DNA from: Trametes villosa | Lineage: Eukaryota > Basidiomycota > Agaricomycetes > Polyporales > Polyporaceae | Assembly: GCA_002964805.2 (NCBI GenBank) | Contig: PUDQ02000073.1 | Coordinates: forward strand, 1 to 62,387 | Reading direction: 5' to 3' | Length of the DNA: 62,387 nucleotides | Shown here: positions 25,201 through 33,132 of the stretch, one piece after another | Layout: each line of letters opens with the position of its first letter | Numbering within the stretch: position 1 is the first letter of the stretch | Made by a program: the position numbers and the translations under genes | Notes under the pieces: model-generated | What the model was told of the DNA's origin: nothing | Database searches by the model: none | What the model saw: only the letters and a program-made list of their open reading frames with translations

Positions 25201-28026
25201 TGCACCTCCGCTCTGCTCCGACCTCCGACGCAACTCCGCAATTTTTCGGACCTCGGCGACTCCGGCAGTCGCGCAACTCCGACAACTCCGCTTTGACGCG
25301 TTTTGGCCAGTCGTTGCTCCCTACTCCAGCCGCCCACCTCCGTACTCCCTTCCTACACCCCCAACTCCGACCCCGCACCCTCCTGGTCCGCACTCCGGAC
25401 CCTTATGTCCGACCTCCGCATTTTTCGCCTCCTACAACCCCCAACTCCGACCCCGCACCCTCCTGGTCCGCACTCCGGACCCTTACCCCCGATCTCCGCA
25501 TTTTTCGGCCCTAAAACTCCGCATTTTTGACCATTGGACTTTACTACTCCGCTTTTTTCCGTTTTCTTACCCTTTTACTTACCCTTCCTTCTATTCCCTT
25601 TCAACGCCTTCACCTCCGCCTTCGGACTCCCACCCCGACCTCTAGTCACTCTCAAGGCCCTCAGGGGTTCGGGCCTAGTGGGAGGGCACTGTTACGCCCC
25701 GTGCGACCTCCGACACCTGCGGACTCAACTCCGCTTTGGTCCGCATTTACTCCGCTTTTACTCCGCTTTTGGTCCGCTAAGTCCGCTCTTATCGGACTTA
25801 ACTCCGCTTACTCCGCACTTATTGGACTTAACTCCGCTTGTCCGACGTTTCGGACTTACTTACTCCGCTTTTCCACTTCTATTCCGATTAGAACAATAGC
25901 CTTATTGTCTTCCCCGACTTCCGACCCTATTCCGCTTTCACCTTCCTGATTAGTCCGCTCTTATTGTTGTGGCATAACAATTAGCTCGTAGTCTATATAT
26001 ACGTAGCTGGTATGTTGTAGCTACTCAGTTCGGATATCTCGTTACCCACCTCGTTGACCACACACTCGCTCTACTTCCTTCCCCAATACATCTGTTCCGC
26101 TCCCTCCGCTCGTTGTCCGGTAGCTCCGACCTTCCTAGTCCGGTAAGTCCGACATTCCGGCGTCGGACCTCCGGACATCGGACCTGTCCACCTCCGAAAT
26201 CTGAGGACAAGTGGCAAGGGTCTCTGGCGTTGCTAATAGCTTCGCTGAAGTCCTCCCTTGTGTGGGCCTCCGTTCGGACCTCCGCTCCGCTACGTCCGAC
26301 AAGTCCGACCTCCGAAGCCCAAGTCCGCTTTCCCGCGCCTTCGGAGTTCGGAGCTCCGCTTTCCCGCGCTTCGGAGCTGTCAACTCCGACCGGTTCCGGA
26401 CTTAAAGCCCGCACGGCCCTAACACCATCGCACTTTGCAGCATCGCGATTGTTCCGCCCTTCGCACGACTGCGGCGCTTCCATGAGGGTAGGGGCTTCAA
26501 GCAATGGACCGGTGACGATTCGAAGGCATTGATGAAGGTGGGTCAGCCAACTTGTTGCTGTTCGTTTAGTAACATAACCACACGCCGCCGGGATATCAGA
26601 TATATCTCCCTGCGATCAAAGGGCACTTGCCAACAGAAGCCGTCGCCACCATCCGCGCCTTCCTCGAGTTCTGTTATCTCATACGCCGGGAAGTACACAC
26701 CACCAAAACCATCGACTCGATGCAGGATGCCCTCGCGCGGTTTCATCAACATCGAGAGGTTTTTCGCATAGCCGGCGTCCGTCCAGGTGGCTTCTCCCTT
26801 CCACGCCAACACTCCTGCGTGCACTATGCGCACCGAATTCAATCCTTCGGGGCGCCGAATGGTCTTTGTTCCTCTATCACGGAATCGAAGCACATCACGG
26901 CGGTCAAGGAGCCTTGGCGGCGATCCAACCGGTTCAAGGCGCTGAGCCAAATGCTGTTGACGAATCAGCGCCTCGACAAGCTCGCAGCGTGTCGCACAGA
27001 CTTTCAGGCTCGCGGTATGCTGAGGGACGGTGATCTTTCCCCTTCTGATACTACTCAAGGTGCGTTGTACGCCGGATCTTGGTGATTTGAAACCATGCTG
27101 ATGCTGGTTTTACAGTCGCCGGGGCACCCGCGTCCAGGGACCTGGCCGCTCTTCACACCACTGAAGCGACGGACGCATCGAGCGTCACTATGAGCATTGA
27201 GGGTCCCGCAGGTCGCAAGCCTACTGGCAAGAAGCGACAGCCGGCCTCGGCCGGCCTGGGAGCAGAACTCCTGTCTTCCGTGACGATGTCGAACACGCCT
27301 CGTAAGTACCCGATAAACACATTCCCTATCTGAATACTAAATCCAAACCTCTCCGTAGAAAAGAAATATCCCCGCGATGCTGTTGCACTTGGTCAACGGG
27401 TCGGCTACCCGGAACTCCCTGACCTTATTCGACGATTCTTGTTCCATCAGCTCCATCCCCAACGCATGGAATCGGTCATCTCCATCCCTCTCGACGCTTG
27501 CCCACTCCTCCGCGACAGTCGAATTCGCGTCTACCACTCCGCCCAAGCAGATTTCTTTGCACCCAGCGATCCCTCCGGGGTAGACGGGCGGCGACATGAA
27601 CTGATCCGTTCGACGCCATCCTGGAGAGGCTCTTCCGCTCGCCGTGATTGTGCGTTTGTGAATCGAAACTCCTCCCTCAAGGGCCTGCTAGGGATGGACG
27701 TGACGCGTATTCACCTTCTCTTCGACTTCCGACACGAGCGAACGGTCTACCCGTGCGCCCTTGTTCATTGGTTTTCTCGGATAGGGGAGGTGCCGGACGA
27801 AGAAACCGGGATGTGGATCGTCAAGCCCCGCTACCACCCAGACGGTACCGCCCTCACATCCGTCATTCACCTCAACACCGTCGTTCGTGCGGCGCATCTC
27901 ATTGGCGTCAGTGGAGACAGGCCCATTGGAGACGACGAGGATGAGTCTACCTCCCTGGATTCGTTTGACGAGTTCTACGTAAACAAGTATGTTGACCACC
28001 ATGCCTTTGATCTCCTTCACATGTAG
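19240..28026 (+). CDS. Plavaka-family transposase, coding sequence apparently intact
   Basis: Thirteen exons: 19240-19541, 19594-19752, 19814-20598, 20654-20788, 20844-21466, 21524-21725, 21798-22026, 22089-22221, 22282-22457, 26441-26537, 26600-27059, 27116-27301, 27359-28026; about 1384 aa with no stop or frameshift. The N-terminus carries a C2H2 zinc finger (C16, C21, H34, H39). Acidic and His/Asp-rich low-complexity segments follow. Plavaka blocks come in order: WTPFENRVQFETADLLYRRE, FMSGDWAWKQAD, LGSDKTTVSVATGQNEYYPL, SASFRKFRRQLFHSSL, GLGPYIADYPEQ, PFTNDFPRADIHEL, GFKQWTGDDSKALMK, CSSITESKHI, and the C-terminal FYVNKYVDHH. DSDKT-type Asp and ITESKH Glu are candidate catalytic acids. Intron 9 (22458-26440) has been enlarged from about 68 nt to 3983 nt by an LTR retroelement. 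Terminal inverted repeats of the element were not identified. Confidence 0.88.
20036..20440 (+). repeat. Degenerate His/Asp/Gly-coding minisatellite inside the transposase
   Basis: About 135 codons built from variants of GHDGHD, VRDVHDD and DADHD, encoded by irregular CACGACGGC-type units. The frame is kept, so it is read as coding rather than intronic. It is absent from what I know of Plavaka proteins. Confidence 0.75.
22510..22514 (+). repeat. Left target-site duplication CCATC
   Basis: CCATC immediately precedes the TG of the 5' LTR and is repeated at 26425-26429 directly after the CA of the 3' LTR. Confidence 0.9.
22515..23258 (+). repeat. 5' LTR
   Basis: Starts TGTTACGCCCC and ends GGCCCTAACA. 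The first 359 bp are identical to the 3' LTR. The remainder differs by about ten transitions, one transversion or local rearrangement next to an 8-bp indel, and a 1-bp indel. Confidence 0.95.
22819..22862 (+). promoter_or_regulatory. LTR core promoter and predicted RNA 5' end
   Basis: TATATATA at 22819-22826 is followed 33 bp from its start by AGTTCGGATAT (22852-22862). That is the expected position of the RNA 5' end, and this 11-mer is the exact reverse complement of the PBS. Confidence 0.7.
23261..23271 (+). other. Primer-binding site, self-primer type
   Basis: ATATCCGAACT begins 2 nt after the 5' LTR. It lacks the TGG start of tRNA-primed sites and pairs perfectly over 11 nt with 22852-22862 in the LTR. 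Confidence 0.7.
23286..24473 (+). CDS. gag: Retrotransposon Gag polyprotein
   Basis: A single-exon 395-aa ORF beginning at the ATG 28 bp after the 5' LTR. A Pro/Ser-rich N-terminus of about 110 residues precedes the Retrotrans_gag capsid core: VREPDQFDGSNSDKLRLFLT, then ALSYLKGTALLWFEPYL, then FLEELRTNFGPQD and FNRLATQARWG. The C-terminus is acidic and rich in Ser, Pro and Asp. No CCHC zinc knuckle and no protease are visible. Many Ser and Asp codons fall in the repeated string AACTCCGAC, so the coding region shares the CTCCG bias of the noncoding parts. It would form virus-like particles in the cytoplasm and package element RNA. Confidence 0.88.
   Translation: MAAHSDDVFRGFSARKPRNTSAPTHPSPTRSPNPFRQVPSPPRNSSILFGTSNPFFGNSAPPTFWSAPPINSAPQLRSSAPPQFSHAPSAPSDQAQDLAGALALLSQVLSRTSAPSSERNNVREPDQFDGSNSDKLRLFLTQLELVFRARPETFNSDEKKVTYALSYLKGTALLWFEPYLLEGYSEEPPLFLSDFGVFLEELRTNFGPQDVTGDAERDLEALRMSDSDQIGTYITEFNRLATQARWGTSALRCQFYRGLPDRLKDHISRISKPDSLYTLRTLAQSLDKRHWERKSEQFRMSASPTPTTSDGNSDAEDNSEDLLDTMSDHSNPRTPNSDTSSPLWRTSELEEAETPRSRPATPDFAVLDTAVDEAREEPSSPLPEAPEDLESDVEV
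24474..25676 (+). other. Noncoding interior of the LTR element
   Basis: All frames are broken and no pol motif is seen. It is dominated by pyrimidine-rich text punctuated by CTCCG, for example ACTCCGACCCC and ACCTCCGCA, continuing the bias seen in gag and the LTRs. Confidence 0.75.
25351..25508 (+). repeat. 80-bp direct repeat, two copies
   Basis: Copies at about 25351-25430 and 25431-25508 share CCAACTCCGACCCCGCACCC at exactly 80-bp offset, with a few differences near their ends. Confidence 0.85.
25678..25686 (+). other. Polypurine tract
   Basis: GTGGGAGGG, 3 bp upstream of the 3' LTR, is the only purine run next to the LTR and fits the plus-strand primer site. Confidence 0.6.
25690..26424 (+). 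repeat. 3' LTR
   Basis: 735 bp, beginning TGTTACGCCCC and ending CCCTAACA. It carries the same TATA box and self-primer 11-mer as the 5' copy. Confidence 0.95.
26425..26429 (+). repeat. Right target-site duplication CCATC
   Basis: Second copy of the 5-bp duplication, located between the 3' LTR and the original acceptor sequence GCACTTTGCAG of Plavaka intron 9. Confidence 0.9.
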
Positions 28027-28201
28027 ATCGTGTTTCTCGACCCGTTCGCATCATCTGTGTATTAGTAGTGGCTTCGCGTATATGATATCTTTCTCTCTCG
28101 GCGGCATACAGTATCCTTATAGCGCGCCCCGTTGAGTAGTGACGAGAGGCTGTCATTCGAGGCGCTTATTTTTGCAACGTCGGTTCACTTCAACCACCAC
28201 G

Positions 28202-29184
28202 ATGAGTGTACACTCAAGTCCCATCTACGACGACTCGGAACTGTCCCCGCCCGTCTCACCCTCTATTTCTTTGCCCGGAACTTACCTCTCTAATGCTGCC
28301 GCGCTGGCCGACTTGGCTTCTGCTCGTAAAAACGACGGCGAGGTCATGCTGGAAGCCTTTGTACACCGTTCAATGAGGTCCTCAAGAGCCCGAGCTCCCC
28401 TCAGCGACTTTCCGTATGCCAGCCTCTCCGACGCCTACCCCGCCCCTGCCGACCTACCCTCTGCCCCGAAAATCGACGGCGAAGCGATGCTTGAGGTTTT
28501 CGTCCATCGTTCGATGAAGTCTTCCAGGCCCACTCTCAGCAACTCCCCCTACGGCGACAGGCAGTGGCTTGACACCATAGGCGGCAAGGTCCTCGAGGCT
28601 GCGTACGTCGATCTACTGCTGAACAAGTGTCGCATGGTCCACGCGGAACAATTGGAGGTTAGTACCTCCGCTTAGAGCTGAATCACACGTCGCGTGCTTT
28701 GCTCACTGGACCGGACATACTGGAACAGGTTGAGCTCCAGCTCCAGGAGTTGGTAGAGCAGTGGGTATCGGGCTACGGATGGATGGATAAAGTGCGCTGC
28801 AACTCGTCCGAGGTCAATCTAAGCAGCCCGAAGGTACGCCTCTGTCGTCCACTGTCCTCAACACACATTGCTCATACTCCGTAGGAGTCCCGCGTCCTTT
28901 TCAATTCATACGTCGGGGCCGTGTTCGTCGGGGCCGGCTACAAGGCTGTCCGGGACTGGATCGGACTCCTTGTCGATCCACCGGCGCAGCACGCAGTGGC
29001 TCAGCCCGCGGTGGCTCAGACGAGTATCACCTCCGACAGCGCGTACGAGAGCGCACCGGCGGGTACGACCATCCCGCAGCCCCAGTATTACTACTGGCCA
29101 TGGGTCCCTCAGACCCATGTTTACGGCTCGCAACATGCTCATCGCTCGCCCCCGCCGCCTCCGCCGCCTCCTCCTCCTCCTCCT

Positions 29185-29222
<38 letters not shown>

Positions 29223-29890
29223 CGCACCTCCCGTCAATGTGACGCCTTACTTCCCTACTATCCAGCATCCTCACTGGCCTCAGGCTCCTCAGGCTCCCAT
29301 ATACGCGCCGCGGCCGCTGCGCACGGGTGCACCTCCTCCCCTTCCCATGATGCAAAACTTTCACTGGTCCCAGCCTCCTCGGCCTCCCGCGTACGACCAG
29401 CAGTCGCCGCCTGGGGGTGCTCTCCCTCCCCACCCTATGATGCAGAACTCTCGGTGGCCACAGGCGGGCCCTCAGCCTTCCATGTACTCCCAGCACCCGA
29501 TCATACTGCCACCGCCGCCGCGGCCCTCGAGCACACCCCCTCCCCCGACTACGGACAAGAACCCTGCTACTATCCGCGTGAACCCACCGGTCGTTCACAA
29601 ATTCTACCAGGCGACACAGAACCTTGGCATTCGCCTGGGGTTCATGACGACTATGCTCTCCGGCCCCGGCCACGGCGGTCGTTGGTCGGTCACATGCCTC
29701 CGTATGTGTCTCCTTTCCGAGGTATTCCGACTAGACTAATCACTTCCTTGACACAGTTGACGGCATCCCAAATGGTGTAGGCTTTGGGGTGACTAAGTTC
29801 CACGCCAAAGAACAGGCTATCCTTCGAACCCTCTATACCAAGGGGTGGATTCTCGGCGCCTCGAACTCCGATGGGGAGTCTAACCCCTAG
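28202..29890 (+). CDS. RNase III-like protein, catalytically degenerate, with C-terminal dsRBD
   Basis: Exons 28202-28657, 28729-28833, 28885-29701, 29757-29890; about 503 aa. The motif DGE-ML-x-x-FVHRSM occurs twice (residues 45-58 and 92-105), a duplicated first RNase III helix. The signature region reads YGDRQWLDTIGGKVLEAAY (residues 117-135) where active enzymes have ERLEFLGDxVLE. The second acidic motif reads SRVLFNSYVGAVF (about 189-201) instead of a D/E-x-x-EA pattern. Both catalytic acid clusters are therefore missing, and the fold probably binds rather than cuts RNA. A linker with 25 consecutive Pro follows. The C-terminus (about 420-492) is a dsRBD: HKFYQATQNLG, then LSGPGHGGRWSVTC, then GIPNGVGFGVTKFHAKEQAI. 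It starts 175 bp after the Plavaka stop, same strand. I recall similar RNase III-like genes in other Agaricomycetes. Substrate is unknown. Confidence 0.75.
29149..29223 (+). repeat. CCN microsatellite coding 25 Pro
   Basis: A (CCT/CCG)n tract in exon 3 of the RNase III-like gene, including an unbroken CCG run, encodes an uninterrupted poly-Pro linker between the two domains. Confidence 0.9.
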
Positions 29891-30187
29891 GAGAAGTCAC
29901 CCCCTACACCAAAATGGTCAGTCGGCCAATGCTCACGGTCAAAGCTCACGAATCTTCCGTGCGACGCTGGCCTCGATTCGAGGTTGCGGACTAGAGCTCG
30001 AGGCATTGGGCTCGCCGTGCCTTAGCGTGGCGTATCGCTTGAGGGGTAACCCACCGGGACACGTCTACATACAGACTATCACCCTGTGGCTCAATAGCCT
30101 CGGCCTGGTAGGGCACCACAGTACACCGTTACGTGTACTCTCTTCTTGGGGCCCGTTCGGCCGGTATTAATGTCTTGCTCTTCGCTT
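29891..30187. other. 3' flank of the RNase III-like gene
   Basis: No ORF of protein-like composition. Probably 3' UTR and, if the block is one mobile unit, a place to look for its right end. Confidence 0.4.
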
Positions 30188-30550
30188 CGAGCGCGCTCTC
30201 TGTACTTGTACCCTCGATTACGCTCTCCGCACTTATAGTTTCGAATCCGCTCTCTGTACATCTAATCTCGAATACGCTCTCTTTGCACATTTACTCCTAC
30301 GCTCTCGCACATCACCGTACTGCATTGTTCACCTCGAATACGCTCTCTGGACCAGTTACACTACCCGCCGTGGAAGACATTGCGGTTGGCTTCATAATTG
30401 TAGTTTTCCTTGACCTACCAGTACTCGCTTTGCATCTTGTCACATACCACGAATCCCTGCTACACTCTCGCCTGTGCTTCTGCACGTATTTATATCCCAC
30501 GAATTGTTGTACGCTCTCACTATATTATAGCACGTACTCTCGCGACCATC
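30188..30550 (+). repeat. Irregular array of TACGCTCTC-type motifs
   Basis: About eight copies of (T)CGAATACGCTCTC and close variants (ATTACGCTCTC, CCTACGCTCTC, TTGTACGCTCTC) spaced roughly 25-60 bp apart in otherwise AT-richer DNA. Confidence 0.65.
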
Positions 30551-31734
30551 TCATTCAGACCATCCGTAATTTACCTACCATGCTGCAGTAGTCTGGTCAT
30601 CATCTGTGTAATAGACTTGCTCTGCCGGAACTGCCGCTGCGCTGATCGTTCTGCGAGAGGGGGAGAACCGGTGGTCTGAGCTGCCGCGGCGGAACCGAAA
30701 GCTTCTGACCTGAACTGCTTGCCTGAGATTCTTCCGCGGATCCGTCGGCGGTACGCGTGACGCTGTCCTTCGATTCGCTGCGGCTTTTGGGCGTTTCTGA
30801 CAGAGATCTGTGCAGTCCGGTTGATCTGAGGTATTCTACCAAGTCCGGCCTCCCGCGCTTGCAGGAGCTGCAGGTCTCGGCAGGGCCCGACAGTCGCTGT
30901 CAGAGGGAGCCGTGATTTTGCTGATGGACGTCCGCGTAGGCTCGCTCGCTTGCCAGCGTGGACAGGCCTATCCCCAGTTGGACGTGTATCGGCGGCCCTC
31001 GTGCGCACAGGGCGCAGGCGCGCCCGCCATGAGCAGGCCACGCGCCCGAGGCACCGCGACGACTTGGACGTCCGTTCCTGTTGTCCATATCGGTCGGCGG
31101 GACGATGATTGTGTCAGCCCCGGTGGGGGCGGAGCTGCCCCATTGATAGCAGGCGCGCAGGCACAGCGGGCGTGCGAGACCCGAGCCGTGCCCTCGGAGA
31201 TGCATTCATTTTGTTTGAGTTGGTGGGTCGCACAACAGTGATGCCGCGGCGCGGCCGTCGGCGCGCGGGTGGGGTCGGGTCTCAGCGAGATCAGGCAATG
31301 GACCTGTACTGCACCGCTTAAACTCTTCAATCGCCAGGAGAACGGAGCTGAGCTCACCTCTTTGAAGCGTTGGACACGGCCGCGGACGATGATGACGGAG
31401 GCCGGAGCTTGTGAAGGAGACCGGCTTCGCAGTGGCCCTCGCTTCGCGGCGGCACGTCGACAGAGCAAGCCTCTTCGCCGTCGTGGCGCTGTCCAACTCT
31501 GAACCGCCTTCCGTGTAGCCTCCATGCGCAACGCCCTTCTTAACCCCTGTTGTCGGGGCGGCCCTTCTCATCCACGCCCAGTGGGGCAGCGCTTTCCCAC
31601 CTGCCTCTGTCACAAGGGGCCGCCTTCGAGCGCGCAGGCAGGGGATCGCGCGCGCTCCTCCCGCAGCGGGATATGCGCCGCCGCTCTCGGGCGCGGTACC
31701 TATCTTGTTGCCCGAGCTCCTCGACCTTGAGTTA

Positions 31735-31965
31735 GTCGGCGTTGAGTCAGTCGGCCAGGGCCCGCTCAACAAGCGCAGAGGCCCCAGGTAGGGATGCGAT
31801 AGCCCTGGGACCTACAAAACGGCGCGATCTGAGCCTCTGTGGAACCGCTATCCGTACCGCACGTACCGCACCGCACGGGCGTGCCCGGAGGACCCTGCGA
31901 AGCCCCCGCATTAAACTCGCAGGAGCGCGCATCCCACAGAGTCGTCGTGCTGACTCAACGCCGAC
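31735..31965. repeat. Perfect 16-bp inverted repeat, 231 bp apart end to end
   Basis: GTCGGCGTTGAGTCAG at 31735-31750 and its exact reverse complement at 31950-31965. No target duplication is visible outside the arms. Confidence 0.7.
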
Positions 31966-32804
31966 GGGTCGGTGTGGGAGGCGACGGCCTTTTACCGTGA
32001 GCATCCACAGGCCTCTCCGAGCGGCAGAGGGTGTACCATAGGAATGCCAGCGCGCTCGCTGAGTCGAGTTAGCGGTACGGTCCCCACAGTCAGGGGTCGA
32101 CGCATGGAGCAGGTCTTCCCCGCCCGATTTACGTGTGTGGGACGCCTTCCAACGCCGCGAATAGCTGGGTCAAAGTCGACGCGCGGCCGCCAGCGGTCCA
32201 CGAGACGTGGAGAGGTCTTGCGATCCGTGAACGACGTCGGTATATCGCCGTGGGCCGCTCGCGTTGTTACTGGTACGTATGGCGTGATGAGGAAGAGAGA
32301 GAAGTAACGGCGACTCCCAGCGGAGCCTGGTCGCGTAGTACGTATGCACGAAGTTCTTGTTGAACTTGGCGACTGCTGCAGTGCCGTACCACGATGTCTA
32401 TATCTGGCTCTCGGCACCCACCAGCTCCAATCGGCAGCGACAAACACACGCCCATCGCATGATGTATGTGCAGCGCATCCGAGCGTAAGTTTAAACTCAA
32501 TCGTTGCCAAGCGTGCTTTCGCTCCCTAACACATGCTCAATTACTGCCAGCGCCGTGGACATAAGCCCCGAAACCTCTACGCGTGCCTAGATGCCACTGT
32601 CAGTCGGCGGCGTTCGAACTGTCGAACGACATCTGCGACACTGGCGTTCGGACGTCGGGAGTTGGGTCGGCTATGCGATTATGTGCACGGTATAGTACCT
32701 CCTCGAAAGCCTACATCGCTCAAAACTACACACGATGAAGGCGAAAAAAGAGCGGACGCCACGGGGTCCGGTATGCGGGGACGGCAGCGGGTAAAAGGAA
32801 GGGA

Positions 32805-32838
32805 GAGGTAGGGTAGGGTGGGGTAGGGTAGGGATGGG
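32805..32838 (+). repeat. Telomere-like G-rich tract
   Basis: Consecutive GGTAGGGTAGGGTGGGG units with four or more G3 runs; a potential G-quadruplex and similar to TTAGGG-type telomeric repeats. Confidence 0.6.
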
Positions 32839-32870
32839 CGAGCGCGCGGGTGGAGGGCGTGGCGAAGCCA

Positions 32871-33005
32871 AAACGTGTACAGAATCGGAAACCCGGGGCT
32901 CCGTCCAGGGCCAGACCCGCGCGACGGCGAATGACGAACGAAAAGTGTACAGAATTCCAGCGGGGCTCCTTCCAAGGCCGAGGCCGACGACGCGCGAACG
33001 AAAAA
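32871..33005 (+). repeat. Imperfect 70-bp direct repeat
   Basis: Both units start with AAA(A/C)GTGTACAGAAT (32871 and 32941) and continue with GGGGCTCC and GACGAACG/GCGCGAACG matches, about two-thirds alike. Confidence 0.55.
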
Positions 33006-33132
33006 GCGGGTAGGGGAGGGCCCGCGCCCCTGCACGTTCCAGGGCGACGCACAGCGTTCCATCAAGGTGGTATCTGCCTGGGGGCGGGGACGCGGCAGCA
33101 GCCGAAGCGGCGGTGGCGGCAGCGAGAGGCGA

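Larger units (their letters stand above)
22515..26424 (+). mobile_element. Gag-only Ty3/Gypsy-type LTR retroelement (TR-GAG), 3.9 kb
   Basis: Bounded by TG...CA long terminal repeats (744 and 735 bp) and a 5-bp CCATC duplication. The interior has one gag ORF (23286-24473) and about 1.2 kb without coding capacity. No protease, reverse transcriptase, RNase H or integrase motif was found, so movement would need enzymes from an autonomous relative. A self-primer PBS lies 2 nt inside the 5' LTR and a purine tract abuts the 3' LTR. It is inserted in intron 9 of the Plavaka gene, same orientation, 16 bp before the acceptor. Confidence 0.92.
30551..33132. other. Intergenic, 2.6 kb, no convincing gene
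   Basis: Short overlapping frames on both strands, none with family motifs. On the minus strand, 30600-30880 has a Ser-rich open stretch with CSSCKRGR that could be a gene relic. Small structured repeats in this interval are listed separately. The right end is the 3' flank of the seven-TM gene. Confidence 0.45.

Noticed and set aside
24474..25689. Degenerate pol region
   Set aside because: No protease, YxDD, RNase H or integrase zinc-finger pattern in any frame, even allowing frameshifts.
22515..26424. Retroelement as a gene-disrupting insertion
   Set aside because: The insertion point and duplicated CCATC lie wholly inside intron 9; exons on both sides join in frame as DIDRR-IAIVPP.
19240..28026. 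Classification of the transposase as KDZ
   Set aside because: Suggested by the adjacent TET/JBP-like gene, but blocks such as LGSDKTTVSVATGQ, PFTNDFPRADIHEL and the VNKYVDHH end are Plavaka-type.
28906..29673. Arg-rich 255-codon minus-strand frame
   Set aside because: Complement of the poly-Pro microsatellite exon of the RNase III-like gene.
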